From contig JAQTZV010000019.1 of the NCBI GenBank assembly GCA_028687585.1, forward strand, positions 38,659-102,658: a DNA stretch of 64,000 nucleotides, written 5' to 3'. This stretch comes from Desulfuromonadaceae bacterium (lineage in GTDB: Bacteria > Desulfobacterota > Desulfuromonadia > Geobacterales > Pseudopelobacteraceae). Shown piece after piece: positions 25,294 through 33,649 of the stretch (position 1 is the stretch's first letter; every line of letters begins with the position of its first letter). Made by a program: the position numbers and the translations under genes. The notes under the pieces are model-generated. The model had not been told where the DNA came from. It saw only the letters and a list, made by a program, of their open reading frames with translations, and ran no database searches.

Positions 25294-27587
25294 TTCTACG
25301 ACAACAACACACTATTCAGGGCATCGTCCAGGGGGTCGGTTTTCGACCGTTCGTGTACCGACTCGCATACGAACTGAGTCTGAGCGGCTGGGTTCGCAAT
25401 ACACCCGCAGGCGTCGAACTTGAGGTTCAGGGCGGTGTTGACCGGCTTAATGATTTTGTAAACGCACTTCAAAACAGACTGCCGCCCCTGGCAGTCATAA
25501 CATCCCAAACCACTGCAGACATTCCTGCCATTGACGGAGATAGTTCTTTTGCCATTCTCCCAAGTGGTACCGGCGAAGCCGATATCCGGATTGCCCCCGA
25601 TACGGCAATCTGCCCTGACTGCCTGAGAGAAATGAGCGACCCGACCGACCGCCGCTATCGCTACCCGTTCATAACCTGCACCAACTGCGGCCCCCGCTAC
25701 AGCATCATCACCGGTATCCCGTACGACCGGCCCAAAACAACCATGGCCGGCTTTTCACTCTGCCCGGATTGCCGGAGTGAATACGAAAATCCGCTCGATC
25801 GGCGCTTTCATGCCCAGCCGATCGCCTGTCACTCCTGTGGACCTCAGGTGAGCCTGCTGAGCTCTGCCGGTGAGATAATTGCCGCACGCGATGAAGCGGT
25901 CACCAGAGCAGTCGAGTTACTAAACAGCGGCGCCATCCTCGCGGTCAAGGGGATCGGCGGCTACCATCTCGCCGTAGATGCCTGTAATCACGAAGCGGTG
26001 CAGCGCTTGCGCGTGCGTAAGAAGCGTGATGAAAAACCGTTCGCCGTCATGGCGGCAGACCTGGAAACAGCCCGCACTCTGACACGGATGGACGGCATGG
26101 AGGAGCGGCTGCTCTGTTCTCCCGAGGCCCCGATCGTCATTGCTAAAAAACGGGACTCCACACCACTTTCGCCGTTGATCGCTCCGGATAACGGCTGGCT
26201 CGGCCTGATGCTGCCGTATGCGCCGCTGCATCATCTGCTGTATGCCCCTCACACCCCTCATCCTGCTTTCACCGCCCTCGTCATGACCAGCGGCAATATC
26301 TCCGACGAACCGGTCGCCTTTGAGGATGACGACGCGTTAGATCGGCTGGTAGGAATCGCTGATTATTTTTTGACCCATGACCGCCTCATCCACATACGCA
26401 GTGATGACTCGGTGCTGCGCGTGTTCCAGAGCAAGCCGATCTTATACCGTCGCGCCCGAGGATATGCCCCGCGCGCTGTCCAGCTCCCCTTTGCCGTCCC
26501 GCCACTGCTTGCGGCAGGGGCGGAGTTGAAGAGCGCCATCTGCCTTGCGGACGGCAGCCACGCCGTGCTCAGCCAGCACATCGGCGACCTGCAAAACCGC
26601 GCCACCCTCGATTCGTTCGAGCATTCCGTCACCCACTTATCCACCCTGCTGGAGATCAAACCGGTACTGATCGCCTGCGACCTGCACCCCGACTACCTGT
26701 CATCCCGTTATGCCGAAGACACCGGCCTGCCATTGGTGCGGGTGCAGCACCATCATGCTCATATGGCCTCCTGCATGGCTGAGAATAATCTGGATGGTGA
26801 CGTAATCGGCATCATTTTCGACGGCACCGGCTACGGCCCTGACGGCACGATCTGGGGTGGCGAATTTTTGGTGGGTGGCTATGACGGCTTTCACCGCGCG
26901 GGCCATTTCCGGCCAGTACCAATGCCGGGCGGAGATGCCGCTGTGCGTGAGCCGTGGCGTATGGCAATGTCCTACCTATATCAGACATACGGAGATGCCG
27001 CCTTTCTGTTCAGCCATACGGTTGCCAGATTTCTTCCGGAGAAAGATCAAGCGCTGTTTGAGCAGATGCTGAAACGCATGATCAACTCGCCTCTGACCTC
27101 CAGCTGCGGTCGGCTGTTTGATGCCGTTGCCGCTCTGCTGAATATACGGCATATAGTGTCGTATGACGGCCAGGGGGCGATCGAACTTGAGTCGGCAGCG
27201 GAATCGGCAGAGAATGCACAAGCCGCTCCCTATCGATACGCAGTTATAGCCAATGGTGATGCACCGCTGCAGCTCGATTTTTCACTGATGTTCACAGACA
27301 TTTTGGCCGATATTGAAACGGGTATTCCAGCATCGGCATCTGCGTATTGTTTTCACCGGACCGTTGCTGCTGCCGCAACTGACATCTGCCTGCGTATAGC
27401 CACTACTACCGCCCTGGAGCGCGTAATTCTCTCCGGTGGGGTTTTTCAGAATCGCCTTTTATGCGAAATGATATATACTGCCTTGACGAACCAGGGTCTT
27501 CACGTGTTTACCCATCGCCTGGTACCGCCGAACGACGGCGGCATCGCCCTGGGACAGGCTGCTATCGCAGGAAGGAGAAACAACTGA
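25257..27587 (+). CDS. hypF: Carbamoyltransferase HypF
   Basis: Makes the carbamoyl group that becomes the cyanide ligands of the NiFe active site, using carbamoyl phosphate and HypE. 776 residues with an N-terminal acylphosphatase domain (GIVQGVGFRPFVYR, about 20-100). A zinc-finger region has paired cysteines (CPDC, CTNCG, CPDC, CHSCG, about 115-195), followed by a YrdC-like domain (about 210-385) and a Kae1-like carbamoyltransferase domain with the VQHHHAHMASCM metal motif. The GTG at 25257 overlaps hypB by 37 bases, with AAGGA eight bases upstream; a second GTG at 25266 is possible. Confidence 0.97.
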   Translation: MVSVVDYRVTALILRQQHTIQGIVQGVGFRPFVYRLAYELSLSGWVRNTPAGVELEVQGGVDRLNDFVNALQNRLPPLAVITSQTTADIPAIDGDSSFAILPSGTGEADIRIAPDTAICPDCLREMSDPTDRRYRYPFITCTNCGPRYSIITGIPYDRPKTTMAGFSLCPDCRSEYENPLDRRFHAQPIACHSCGPQVSLLSSAGEIIAARDEAVTRAVELLNSGAILAVKGIGGYHLAVDACNHEAVQRLRVRKKRDEKPFAVMAADLETARTLTRMDGMEERLLCSPEAPIVIAKKRDSTPLSPLIAPDNGWLGLMLPYAPLHHLLYAPHTPHPAFTALVMTSGNISDEPVAFEDDDALDRLVGIADYFLTHDRLIHIRSDDSVLRVFQSKPILYRRARGYAPRAVQLPFAVPPLLAAGAELKSAICLADGSHAVLSQHIGDLQNRATLDSFEHSVTHLSTLLEIKPVLIACDLHPDYLSSRYAEDTGLPLVRVQHHHAHMASCMAENNLDGDVIGIIFDGTGYGPDGTIWGGEFLVGGYDGFHRAGHFRPVPMPGGDAAVREPWRMAMSYLYQTYGDAAFLFSHTVARFLPEKDQALFEQMLKRMINSPLTSSCGRLFDAVAALLNIRHIVSYDGQGAIELESAAESAENAQAAPYRYAVIANGDAPLQLDFSLMFTDILADIETGIPASASAYCFHRTVAAAATDICLRIATTTALERVILSGGVFQNRLLCEMIYTALTNQGLHVFTHRLVPPNDGGIALGQAAIAGRRNN

Positions 27588-27588
27588 T

Positions 27589-27819
27589 ATGTGTCTTGGC
27601 GTACCGATGAAGATAGTAAGCAGAGAGGGAGACAGCGTTATCGCCGAAGTTGATGGCGTGCAGAAAGAAGCCAGTGTCATGCTGCTCGGCGAAGAGGTCG
27701 CGGTTGGCGATTATGTCATCGTCCATGCCGGCTTTGCCATATCCCGGCTGGATGAGGAATATGCCGAGGAGACTCTGCGCCTGATGCGGGAAATATATTC
27801 AGACGAGGACATGGCATGA
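27589..27819 (+). CDS. hypC: Hydrogenase maturation chaperone HypC
   Basis: 76-residue HypC/HupF chaperone that carries the Fe(CN)2CO unit with HypD to the hydrogenase large subunit. The essential Cys2 is at the N-terminus (MCLGVPMKIV), and the OB-fold pattern ends in the family's acidic tail. It starts directly after hypF, and its stop overlaps the hypD start (ATGA). Confidence 0.97.
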   Translation: MCLGVPMKIVSREGDSVIAEVDGVQKEASVMLLGEEVAVGDYVIVHAGFAISRLDEEYAEETLRLMREIYSDEDMA

Positions 27820-28907
27820 GGTTCCAAGATGAGTTCCGCGACCGTGAACTGGTGCAGAACATGGCAGGCAATATCCGTCACATGGCCGGAAAGCTATCCT
27901 CTCCGGTCAACTTCATGGAGGTCTGCGGCACCCATACCATGTCGATCTACCAGTATGGCATCCGCTCGCTGCTCCCCGAAAATGTCCGACTGGTATCTGG
28001 TCCCGGCTGTCCGGTCTGTGTCACTCCGATCGGTTACGTCGATAAAGCACTTGCCTGCGCAGCCGATCCAACCAACATTGTCGCCACCTTCGGCGACATG
28101 CTGCGTGTTCCGGGGAGCCATTCATCATTGATGGAGCAGCGAGCCGGCGGCGCCGATATCCGTATCGTCTACTCACCGCTTGACGCCGTTGCCTTGGCGA
28201 AAAACAATCCGGAACGACGCGTTGTCTTTCTGGGAGTCGGTTTTGAAACGACCGCACCGACAATCGCGGTCACTGTTCTCGAAGCCGCCCGCCTCGGCCT
28301 GAAAAACTACTGTGTGCTGGCATCACACAAAACCATGCCGGTGCCGATGGACATTCTTACCGGCGACCCGGAACTGAACCTCAAGGGCTACCTCTGCCCC
28401 GCGCATGTCAGCACCGTTATCGGTGGCAACGCCTACAAACCACTGGCGGAAAAGTACCGCATCCCCTGTGTTGTTACCGGTTTTGAACCTGCTGACGTCA
28501 TGCAGGGAATCGAGATGCTGCTTGCCCAGACACTTCGCGGAGAAAGCAGAGTCGAGATTCAGTACAGCCGCGCCGTGACATGGGAAGGCAACCCAAAGGC
28601 ACAGTCGATTCTCAGTCAGCTCTTTGAACCGTGTGATGCCGTCTGGCGCGGTCTGGGCGTATTACCCGGCAGCGGTCTGGCCATCAGGGCTGAGTATGCG
28701 GCGTTTGATGCGGAACGGGTTATGGAGCTTGACGTCCCGGAAGCGGTTGAAAACCGGGCCTGTCTCTGCGGAGAAGTCCTTAAAGGGAAGCTGGCGCCAT
28801 TCGGCTGCCCGCTCTTTGCCACCGTCTGCACTCCTGAATCACCAGTCGGCGCCTGTATGGTTTCCAGCGAAGGGACGTGCGCCGCAGCCTACAAGTACGG
28901 GAGATAA
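27816..28907 (+). CDS. hypD: Hydrogenase maturation protein HypD
   Basis: Iron-sulfur scaffold on which the Fe(CN)2CO unit is built. 363 residues, normal. Conserved motifs are FMEVCGTHT, SGPGCPVCVTP, TFGDMLRVPG, GFETTAPTIA and the C-terminal cysteines (ENRACLCGEVLKGKLAPFGCPLF) that hold the 4Fe-4S cluster; all catalytic Cys residues appear present. It overlaps hypC by four bases. hypE, usually next, is replaced here by a HAD-type protein gene. Confidence 0.97.
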   Translation: MRFQDEFRDRELVQNMAGNIRHMAGKLSSPVNFMEVCGTHTMSIYQYGIRSLLPENVRLVSGPGCPVCVTPIGYVDKALACAADPTNIVATFGDMLRVPGSHSSLMEQRAGGADIRIVYSPLDAVALAKNNPERRVVFLGVGFETTAPTIAVTVLEAARLGLKNYCVLASHKTMPVPMDILTGDPELNLKGYLCPAHVSTVIGGNAYKPLAEKYRIPCVVTGFEPADVMQGIEMLLAQTLRGESRVEIQYSRAVTWEGNPKAQSILSQLFEPCDAVWRGLGVLPGSGLAIRAEYAAFDAERVMELDVPEAVENRACLCGEVLKGKLAPFGCPLFATVCTPESPVGACMVSSEGTCAAAYKYGR

Positions 28908-28911
28908 CCGG

Positions 28912-29505
28912 ATGCCCTTTTCTGCCCACATCCTGGCCGGGTTTTCGCTCGGCTTTCACCATCGCCGCGCATTGCGGAAGCTGCTTGACAGTACTCCAAT
29001 GAATACTGACATTCTGCAACTTGATCCCATGAAATTACAATTATCAGGAATATCTGCAGTGGCGCTCGATTTTGACGGCGTTCTTGCGGCGCATGGAGAA
29101 CCGACGCCACTCCCTGAGGCAATCGCGTGGATGGAGCGCTGCGAAAGGGTCTTTGGTGGTGACAAGATTTTCATCCTCTCAAACAAGCCGACTGACGAAC
29201 GCAGGCAATGGTTTGCCAAATACTTTCCCGCTATACGTTTCATTTCCGGTGTGCGCAAGAAACCGTACCCGGACGGCCTCAACAAAACCGGGGAACTCGC
29301 CGGAGTCCCCCTCTCTGCCATCCTGATGGTCGATGACCGCCTGCTGACCGGCTGTCTGGCCGCACTGACTGCCGGTGCCCACCCCTGCTATATCAGACGT
29401 CCCTCTGTCGCGTTTAATAATCGACCTGTTGCCGAACTGTTTTTCCGTCTGCTCCGCATGGGGGAACGGCTGTTTGTACGGGTGATTACCTTGAATAATT
29501 CTTAG
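28912..29505 (+). CDS. HAD-superfamily (YqeG-like, subfamily IIIA) phosphatase
   Basis: 197 residues from the ATG at 28912 (GGGAG nine bases upstream). HAD motif I is DFDGV, motif II is the SNKPTDERRQ region, and the acidic motif is MVDDRLLTGCLAA. This matches YqeG/PGP-type small phosphatases. The first 40 residues (HILAGFSLGFHHRRALRKLL) are extra and basic. Four bases separate it from hypD, so it is probably co-transcribed. A role in hydrogenase maturation is only suggested by position. It converges with yoeB, the stops overlapping by four bases. Confidence 0.8.
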   Translation: MPFSAHILAGFSLGFHHRRALRKLLDSTPMNTDILQLDPMKLQLSGISAVALDFDGVLAAHGEPTPLPEAIAWMERCERVFGGDKIFILSNKPTDERRQWFAKYFPAIRFISGVRKKPYPDGLNKTGELAGVPLSAILMVDDRLLTGCLAALTAGAHPCYIRRPSVAFNNRPVAELFFRLLRMGERLFVRVITLNNS

Positions 29506-29774
29506 CCGTAATGATACCGTGCCTGAAGAAAATCGATTCTGTCATCACGGACAAGATAGACAATTCTGTGTTCTTGGGTGAGTCGTCTCGACCAAGTGCC
29601 GGCTAAAAGGTATTTGAGCGGCTCTGGCTTGCCGATTCCAGTGAATGGATCGCGCATGATCGCTTCAATCAAATCAAATGCCCGCAATGCGACTTTTCGG
29701 TCAGTCTGCACCCAATAACGCAAGTCTTCACGGAACTCCGCCTGAAAGACAGTATCTCGTTGCTTACTCTTCAA
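29502..29774 (-). CDS. yoeB: YoeB-family mRNA interferase toxin
   Basis: RelE-superfamily ribosome-dependent endoribonuclease, 90 residues from the TTG at 29774, which has GAGG six bases upstream; a TTG at 29780 is too close to it. Family motifs are KPEPLKYLLAGTWSRRL, EHRIVY with the catalytic Glu/Arg region, and the C-terminal ARYHYG containing the catalytic His. It overlaps the antitoxin gene by 11 bases, so translation is coupled. Confidence 0.93.
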   Translation of the reverse strand: MKSKQRDTVFQAEFREDLRYWVQTDRKVALRAFDLIEAIMRDPFTGIGKPEPLKYLLAGTWSRRLTQEHRIVYLVRDDRIDFLQARYHYG

Positions 29775-30042
29775 GACCAACCTCGGAACGAAGCGATTCC
29801 ACTGAAGATACTGTTCCGCTCCCTTTCAGAGCTCGTTCCAACGCAGAAAGAAGCCTTTCGGCATTCTTGGGGGAACGCATCAGGTGAGAGCTTTCCACCA
29901 AACTTTGTAGTTCATCAGCAGCAATCATAGCGACATTGCTTCCCTTGCGGCGACGTATGAGAACAATCTCTCGATTTTCTGTTACCTCGTCACAGAGTCC
30001 GGCAAAATTAGCTCTGGCATTGGTATAGGTTGTTTGCAGCAT
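29764..30042 (-). CDS. yefM: YefM/Phd-family antitoxin
   Basis: 92 residues from the ATG at 30042, with AAGGAGG nine bases upstream; an in-frame TTG at 30048 is too close to the ribosome site. The N-terminal Phd/YefM DNA-binding fold is visible (TTYTNARANFAGLCDEV, VLIRRRKGSNVAMIAADEL). The C-terminal tail, which normally wraps the toxin, is unusually Ser/Glu-rich. It should neutralise YoeB and repress its own operon. Confidence 0.92.
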   Translation of the reverse strand: MLQTTYTNARANFAGLCDEVTENREIVLIRRRKGSNVAMIAADELQSLVESSHLMRSPKNAERLLSALERALKGSGTVSSVESLRSEVGLEE

Positions 30043-30063
30043 GTTCAATTACCTCCTTTTTAC

Positions 30064-30102
30064 GTACAGGAATACTGTACAACATGACGTATTTTCCGTC
30101 AA
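30064..30102 (-). promoter_or_regulatory. Promoter and operator of yefM-yoeB
   Basis: Minus-strand TTGACG (30102-30097), 17-bp spacer, TACAGT (30079-30074). A perfect inverted repeat GTACAG-N5-CTGTAC (30064-30080) covers the -10 and includes the TGTACA hexamer known as the core of the E. coli YefM operator. Autorepression is therefore expected. Confidence 0.7.
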
Positions 30103-30106
30103 CAAA

Positions 30107-30802
30107 CTAACCTGACTTGATTCCCCACGTCAGATATTGCGCCCCAAAAGGAACCGCACGCAAAACCGGTTCAAAGTTTCTGAGCGGTCCCAGCCAGGTT
30201 GGAAAAAATGCGTAGTAATACGGGCAACACACCTGCAGTCCCGAATCTTTAAGCAGACGCTGCGTATCTGCGGCTGCAATGGCAACCACCCCTTCGTCAA
30301 ACGGATTGTCCCGCATTGCCTTCATCATCAGTGGATTACGAGGATTATTCTCGAATACAAACAGGTTTCCGGCCGTCTTCAGCGACGTCCCGAGAGCCGA
30401 TATTACACGTGGAAGCGCGGCAAGGCCAATGTGATGGAAGGTCCCGTTGGTATATATCAGGTCGTATGCAGATGCCCCGATATCAGTGTCATCAGGAGAT
30501 ATGCAGTGAAATTCCGCATTAATTATACCCAGCCCAGCTGCTGCGACAATTGATTCCGGAGATGTATCAAGGCCGACAATCCGGGCTTCCGGGAAAAAGC
30601 TTCTCAAGATGCGCGCGGTAGCACCGATACCGCACCCGTAGTCAAGGATAGACAGCGGTGCGGCAATTGACCGTGTCGATAACATGCGTGTGACCAGATT
30701 CAGCCTCAGCCTGACAAAGTACTCATAGTTGCCCCCGCTCAATCGTGAAACGCGGTTGATAATGTCGCAATACTCACCGGTATACCGATCAAAATCACTC
30801 AT
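30107..30802 (-). CDS. SAM-dependent class I methyltransferase
   Basis: 231 residues from the ATG at 30802, which overlaps the end of the glycosyltransferase gene by eight bases (coupled translation). The SAM-binding motif is LDYGCGIGATARIL, followed by the acidic strand end VGLDTSPES and the post-motif YTNGTFHHI. This type is found in surface-polysaccharide and lipid-modification clusters; the substrate is unknown. The neighbouring glycosyltransferases suggest a role in glycan or glycolipid modification. Confidence 0.85.
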   Translation of the reverse strand: MSDFDRYTGEYCDIINRVSRLSGGNYEYFVRLRLNLVTRMLSTRSIAAPLSILDYGCGIGATARILRSFFPEARIVGLDTSPESIVAAAGLGIINAEFHCISPDDTDIGASAYDLIYTNGTFHHIGLAALPRVISALGTSLKTAGNLFVFENNPRNPLMMKAMRDNPFDEGVVAIAAADTQRLLKDSGLQVCCPYYYAFFPTWLGPLRNFEPVLRAVPFGAQYLTWGIKSG

Positions 30803-31946
30803 CGACACACGGCTTCGGCGGATTTGTTTTGAGAAACAGGATGGATAACATGAATCCGTTAAATGCACTCTGAATGGCCACAGTGATAGCGGTAAAGGAT
30901 AGAATCATACTGTTTTGTGCCGGGCCGCCCGCCGTTGCACCGCCACATGATGCCGCAATTGCTCCTGCCACTCCGGCTGTCAGCAGCATTATTGACGCAA
31001 TGAGAAGCTTCTCAAGTGTCAGGCGTCTGATTGAAGTCCGGAATGACCCATCCGCCGGCAGGATACCGTTGAGGTGGCTGTACAGCGTGGCAAAGAGCCC
31101 TGAAAACAGAATCTGGGTTCCCAACACAACCAGGCAGGACATGACCAACTGCCTTGAAACGTCGTATGCAGGAAGCGTCTGCGCCTGTGTAAGGATCAAT
31201 ACGTAGAGACTACCCAGAGTGCCTGCTCCCAGCAGTACCGTGCCGGGCACGATAAAGAGCCAGAAGGGGGAGTGCAGGAGCATAAAGCGCAAATGCCGCC
31301 AGCCGTCACGCCAGCGTCTGAGATGCGGCGGGCGGTTGCGACCGTCCTTGAACAGAGTGATCGGTACTTCGGTTATTTTTAAACCGGAAAGGCCGGCTTT
31401 AATGACCATTTCCGTCGCCCATTCCATGCCGGTGGTTACCAGGCCAAGTGCTAAGATCTTTTCCCGATCAAAGGCGCGCATGCCGCAATGAAAATCACTG
31501 ATACCGGTACGGAACAGCAATTTACCAATACCGGTTAAGACCGGATTCCCCAGATACCGGTTCAGTGTCGGCATGGCGCCCGGCATGATCGTGCCTTTGA
31601 GACGGGTACCCATGCAGACATCAAAACCTTCCTTCAAGCGTTCAATAAGCGGAAGTGCGGTGTCAAAATGATAGCTGTCATCGCTATCACCCATAAGCAC
31701 ATATGTTCCGTGGGCGTGTTGAATGCCGTACTGGAGCGCAGCGCCATACCCGCGCAACGGACATTCAACAACCCGTGCCCCAAGGTTACGGGCAATTTCC
31801 TGGCTGCCGTCATTGGAACCATTATCAGAGATTAGCACTTCCCCCGTTATGCCACTCAGCGCCAGCAGTCGCTGAGCCCTGCCGATGCAGACAGCCAGTG
31901 TTTCCGCTTCATTCAGACAGGGCATGAGAATAGTTAATTCAATCAA
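30795..31946 (-). CDS. Family 2 glycosyltransferase with C-terminal membrane segments (dolichyl-phosphate-mannose synthase-like)
   Basis: 383 residues from the TTG at 31946, which has GGAG seven bases upstream; the ATG at 31958 that contains this GGAG has no ribosome site of its own. The GT-A domain (about 1-225) opens with LTILMPCLNEAETL, and the metal-binding DSDDSYHF and GMRAFDREKILAL motifs follow. At least four membrane helices fill about 230-380. Such enzymes transfer sugars from nucleotides to polyprenyl phosphate. The next gene is a lipid-linked-sugar-dependent transferase, so the two may act in sequence. Confidence 0.9.
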   Translation of the reverse strand: MIELTILMPCLNEAETLAVCIGRAQRLLALSGITGEVLISDNGSNDGSQEIARNLGARVVECPLRGYGAALQYGIQHAHGTYVLMGDSDDSYHFDTALPLIERLKEGFDVCMGTRLKGTIMPGAMPTLNRYLGNPVLTGIGKLLFRTGISDFHCGMRAFDREKILALGLVTTGMEWATEMVIKAGLSGLKITEVPITLFKDGRNRPPHLRRWRDGWRHLRFMLLHSPFWLFIVPGTVLLGAGTLGSLYVLILTQAQTLPAYDVSRQLVMSCLVVLGTQILFSGLFATLYSHLNGILPADGSFRTSIRRLTLEKLLIASIMLLTAGVAGAIAASCGGATAGGPAQNSMILSFTAITVAIQSAFNGFMLSILFLKTNPPKPCVDE

Positions 31947-31979
31947 GAAGGACTCCATCTGTTAGATAATTTGATCGAG

Positions 31980-33617
31980 TCAACGAACGTACTGGTAAAC
32001 CACACAGCCGCTATCATCATTGTAATAAACGGCTATCAGCTTCAACCCGTAGTCAGGACGAACAGGTTTACCCAAAAGCGGGTCCAGCAGCTCAACCAAT
32101 TCCTGGCGACGGGAAAACACGGACATTGAATCAATTACCAGAAAACTGACACCATGCGTGCGGCCGTAATTCACCACATCGGCCACCTCCCCTTTTGGCA
32201 GCGTTATTACCGGCCGATCAGCAAAGTAACCTACCAGCCCCCAGCGCGTCATGATGACTTGGTCGGGCCGGGAGTTCATCTTGATCAACTCGCCGGCATT
32301 TCTGAATAACCTACCGGACATTTCCGCCTGTTCAACAAGCCCCGGAGAGCGGTAATTGGCGTCAGCCTGGATATATCCAAAAAACAGGAGTAACAGTACC
32401 GGAGAGGCCGCAACACCGTAGGAAACAACAACTACCGGACCTCGCCACCTAACCGGGCCGATCTTCAACAGAAGCCGCCGCAACGCTTCACACCCGGCGG
32501 CGACACAGATGAACGTCAGCGGGAAAAGCGGATAATTGTACGAGTTACCCTTGCTTATGTTGACGATATAGTTGGGGAACGTTACGACAACGAGCGGAGA
32601 CAAACAGATAAGTTCAGTGAAACGCCGCTCCCACAGAAGTGCCAGCAGGCCAAACAGCGACAACAGATGCGCCCAACGTGGCAATATTTGGAGGTAAGCT
32701 TCTGAAAACTGGACTACATTTGACAGACTGGACTGCACAAATACAGAAATCGAACCGTAATGTTCTTTCCAAAGTGCGAGGCCCTCAGGCATTGAAGCCA
32801 GTTCACCCTGTGCATTAAGTTTAAGAACTCCATCCTGGGTTTTGACCGCTGCTGCAGACTTATTGGTCAGAGCCCAATATCCGGTCTGATAGCGGTATGC
32901 CGCCAGAAAAGGTCCTGCCAGGAGCATGAAGCCGAGCACCAAAACGAGCAGTTCTTTGATTATGAGCGTAAACGAGGGGGAGTTGTATAGCAGTCGTACC
33001 ACCACTATCATCGCAGTCATGTACAAAAACACCACGATCCCTTCGGGACGTGTCAGAAAAGCCCCACCAATGCTCACTCCCCCAAGAAACGTTAGCAGGG
33101 GAGACCCCGAACTGGTGAGAGAGCGGTGTACCAGCGCAACAGCGGTCAGCAGAAAGAACAGGAACGTTGACTGGGTGAGCGGCGAGGTGGAAAACGCAAG
33201 GGCAAAACCGAAAAATGCCCACAATGCGGCAGCAGCAATTGAAGCAGCACGGGGCAACAGGCGATAACTCAATACATACAACGGAATGGTAACCATGGCA
33301 TCCATGAAAATTGAGGCAAGCCGGGCCGCAAATTCCACTCCGACCGGCAACAAAGCGAACAGGGCAATAATAAACGGATATCCGGGAGGACGCCCGGTTA
33401 CGGTGAGCGGATACCAGTTGAGCATCTCCTTGGCAACAGCAATATACCCGACAGCATCCTGTTCGTGGATCATCATCGGGTAGTTGTAGGTAGTGAGAAA
33501 ATGATAGCGCACAAAAAAAGCAACCAGAAAGATCACAAGCAGCGGCAAATACAACTTCCACGTTCCGCTCTTACCGAATTCCGGCAGCAAAATCCTGATC
33601 ACCTGCACCTCCTCCAT
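31980..33617 (-). CDS. ArnT/PMT-like integral membrane glycosyltransferase (GT39/GT83 type)
   Basis: 545 residues with about 11 membrane helices. The first extracytoplasmic loop has the MMIHEQDAVGYIAVAKEML region, which corresponds to the conserved acidic catalytic loop of this superfamily; GRPPGYPFIIALFALLP follows as in many bacterial members. The C-terminal 110 residues form a soluble domain. It likely uses a polyprenyl-phosphate sugar made by the adjacent glycosyltransferase. The acceptor is unknown. The start at 33617 is the first ATG; no ribosome site stands out. Confidence 0.85.
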   Translation of the reverse strand: MEEVQVIRILLPEFGKSGTWKLYLPLLVIFLVAFFVRYHFLTTYNYPMMIHEQDAVGYIAVAKEMLNWYPLTVTGRPPGYPFIIALFALLPVGVEFAARLASIFMDAMVTIPLYVLSYRLLPRAASIAAAALWAFFGFALAFSTSPLTQSTFLFFLLTAVALVHRSLTSSGSPLLTFLGGVSIGGAFLTRPEGIVVFLYMTAMIVVVRLLYNSPSFTLIIKELLVLVLGFMLLAGPFLAAYRYQTGYWALTNKSAAAVKTQDGVLKLNAQGELASMPEGLALWKEHYGSISVFVQSSLSNVVQFSEAYLQILPRWAHLLSLFGLLALLWERRFTELICLSPLVVVTFPNYIVNISKGNSYNYPLFPLTFICVAAGCEALRRLLLKIGPVRWRGPVVVVSYGVAASPVLLLLFFGYIQADANYRSPGLVEQAEMSGRLFRNAGELIKMNSRPDQVIMTRWGLVGYFADRPVITLPKGEVADVVNYGRTHGVSFLVIDSMSVFSRRQELVELLDPLLGKPVRPDYGLKLIAVYYNDDSGCVVYQYVR

Positions 33618-33649
33618 CTACCATAACCGTCCGCCAGCAGTGGACTGTC

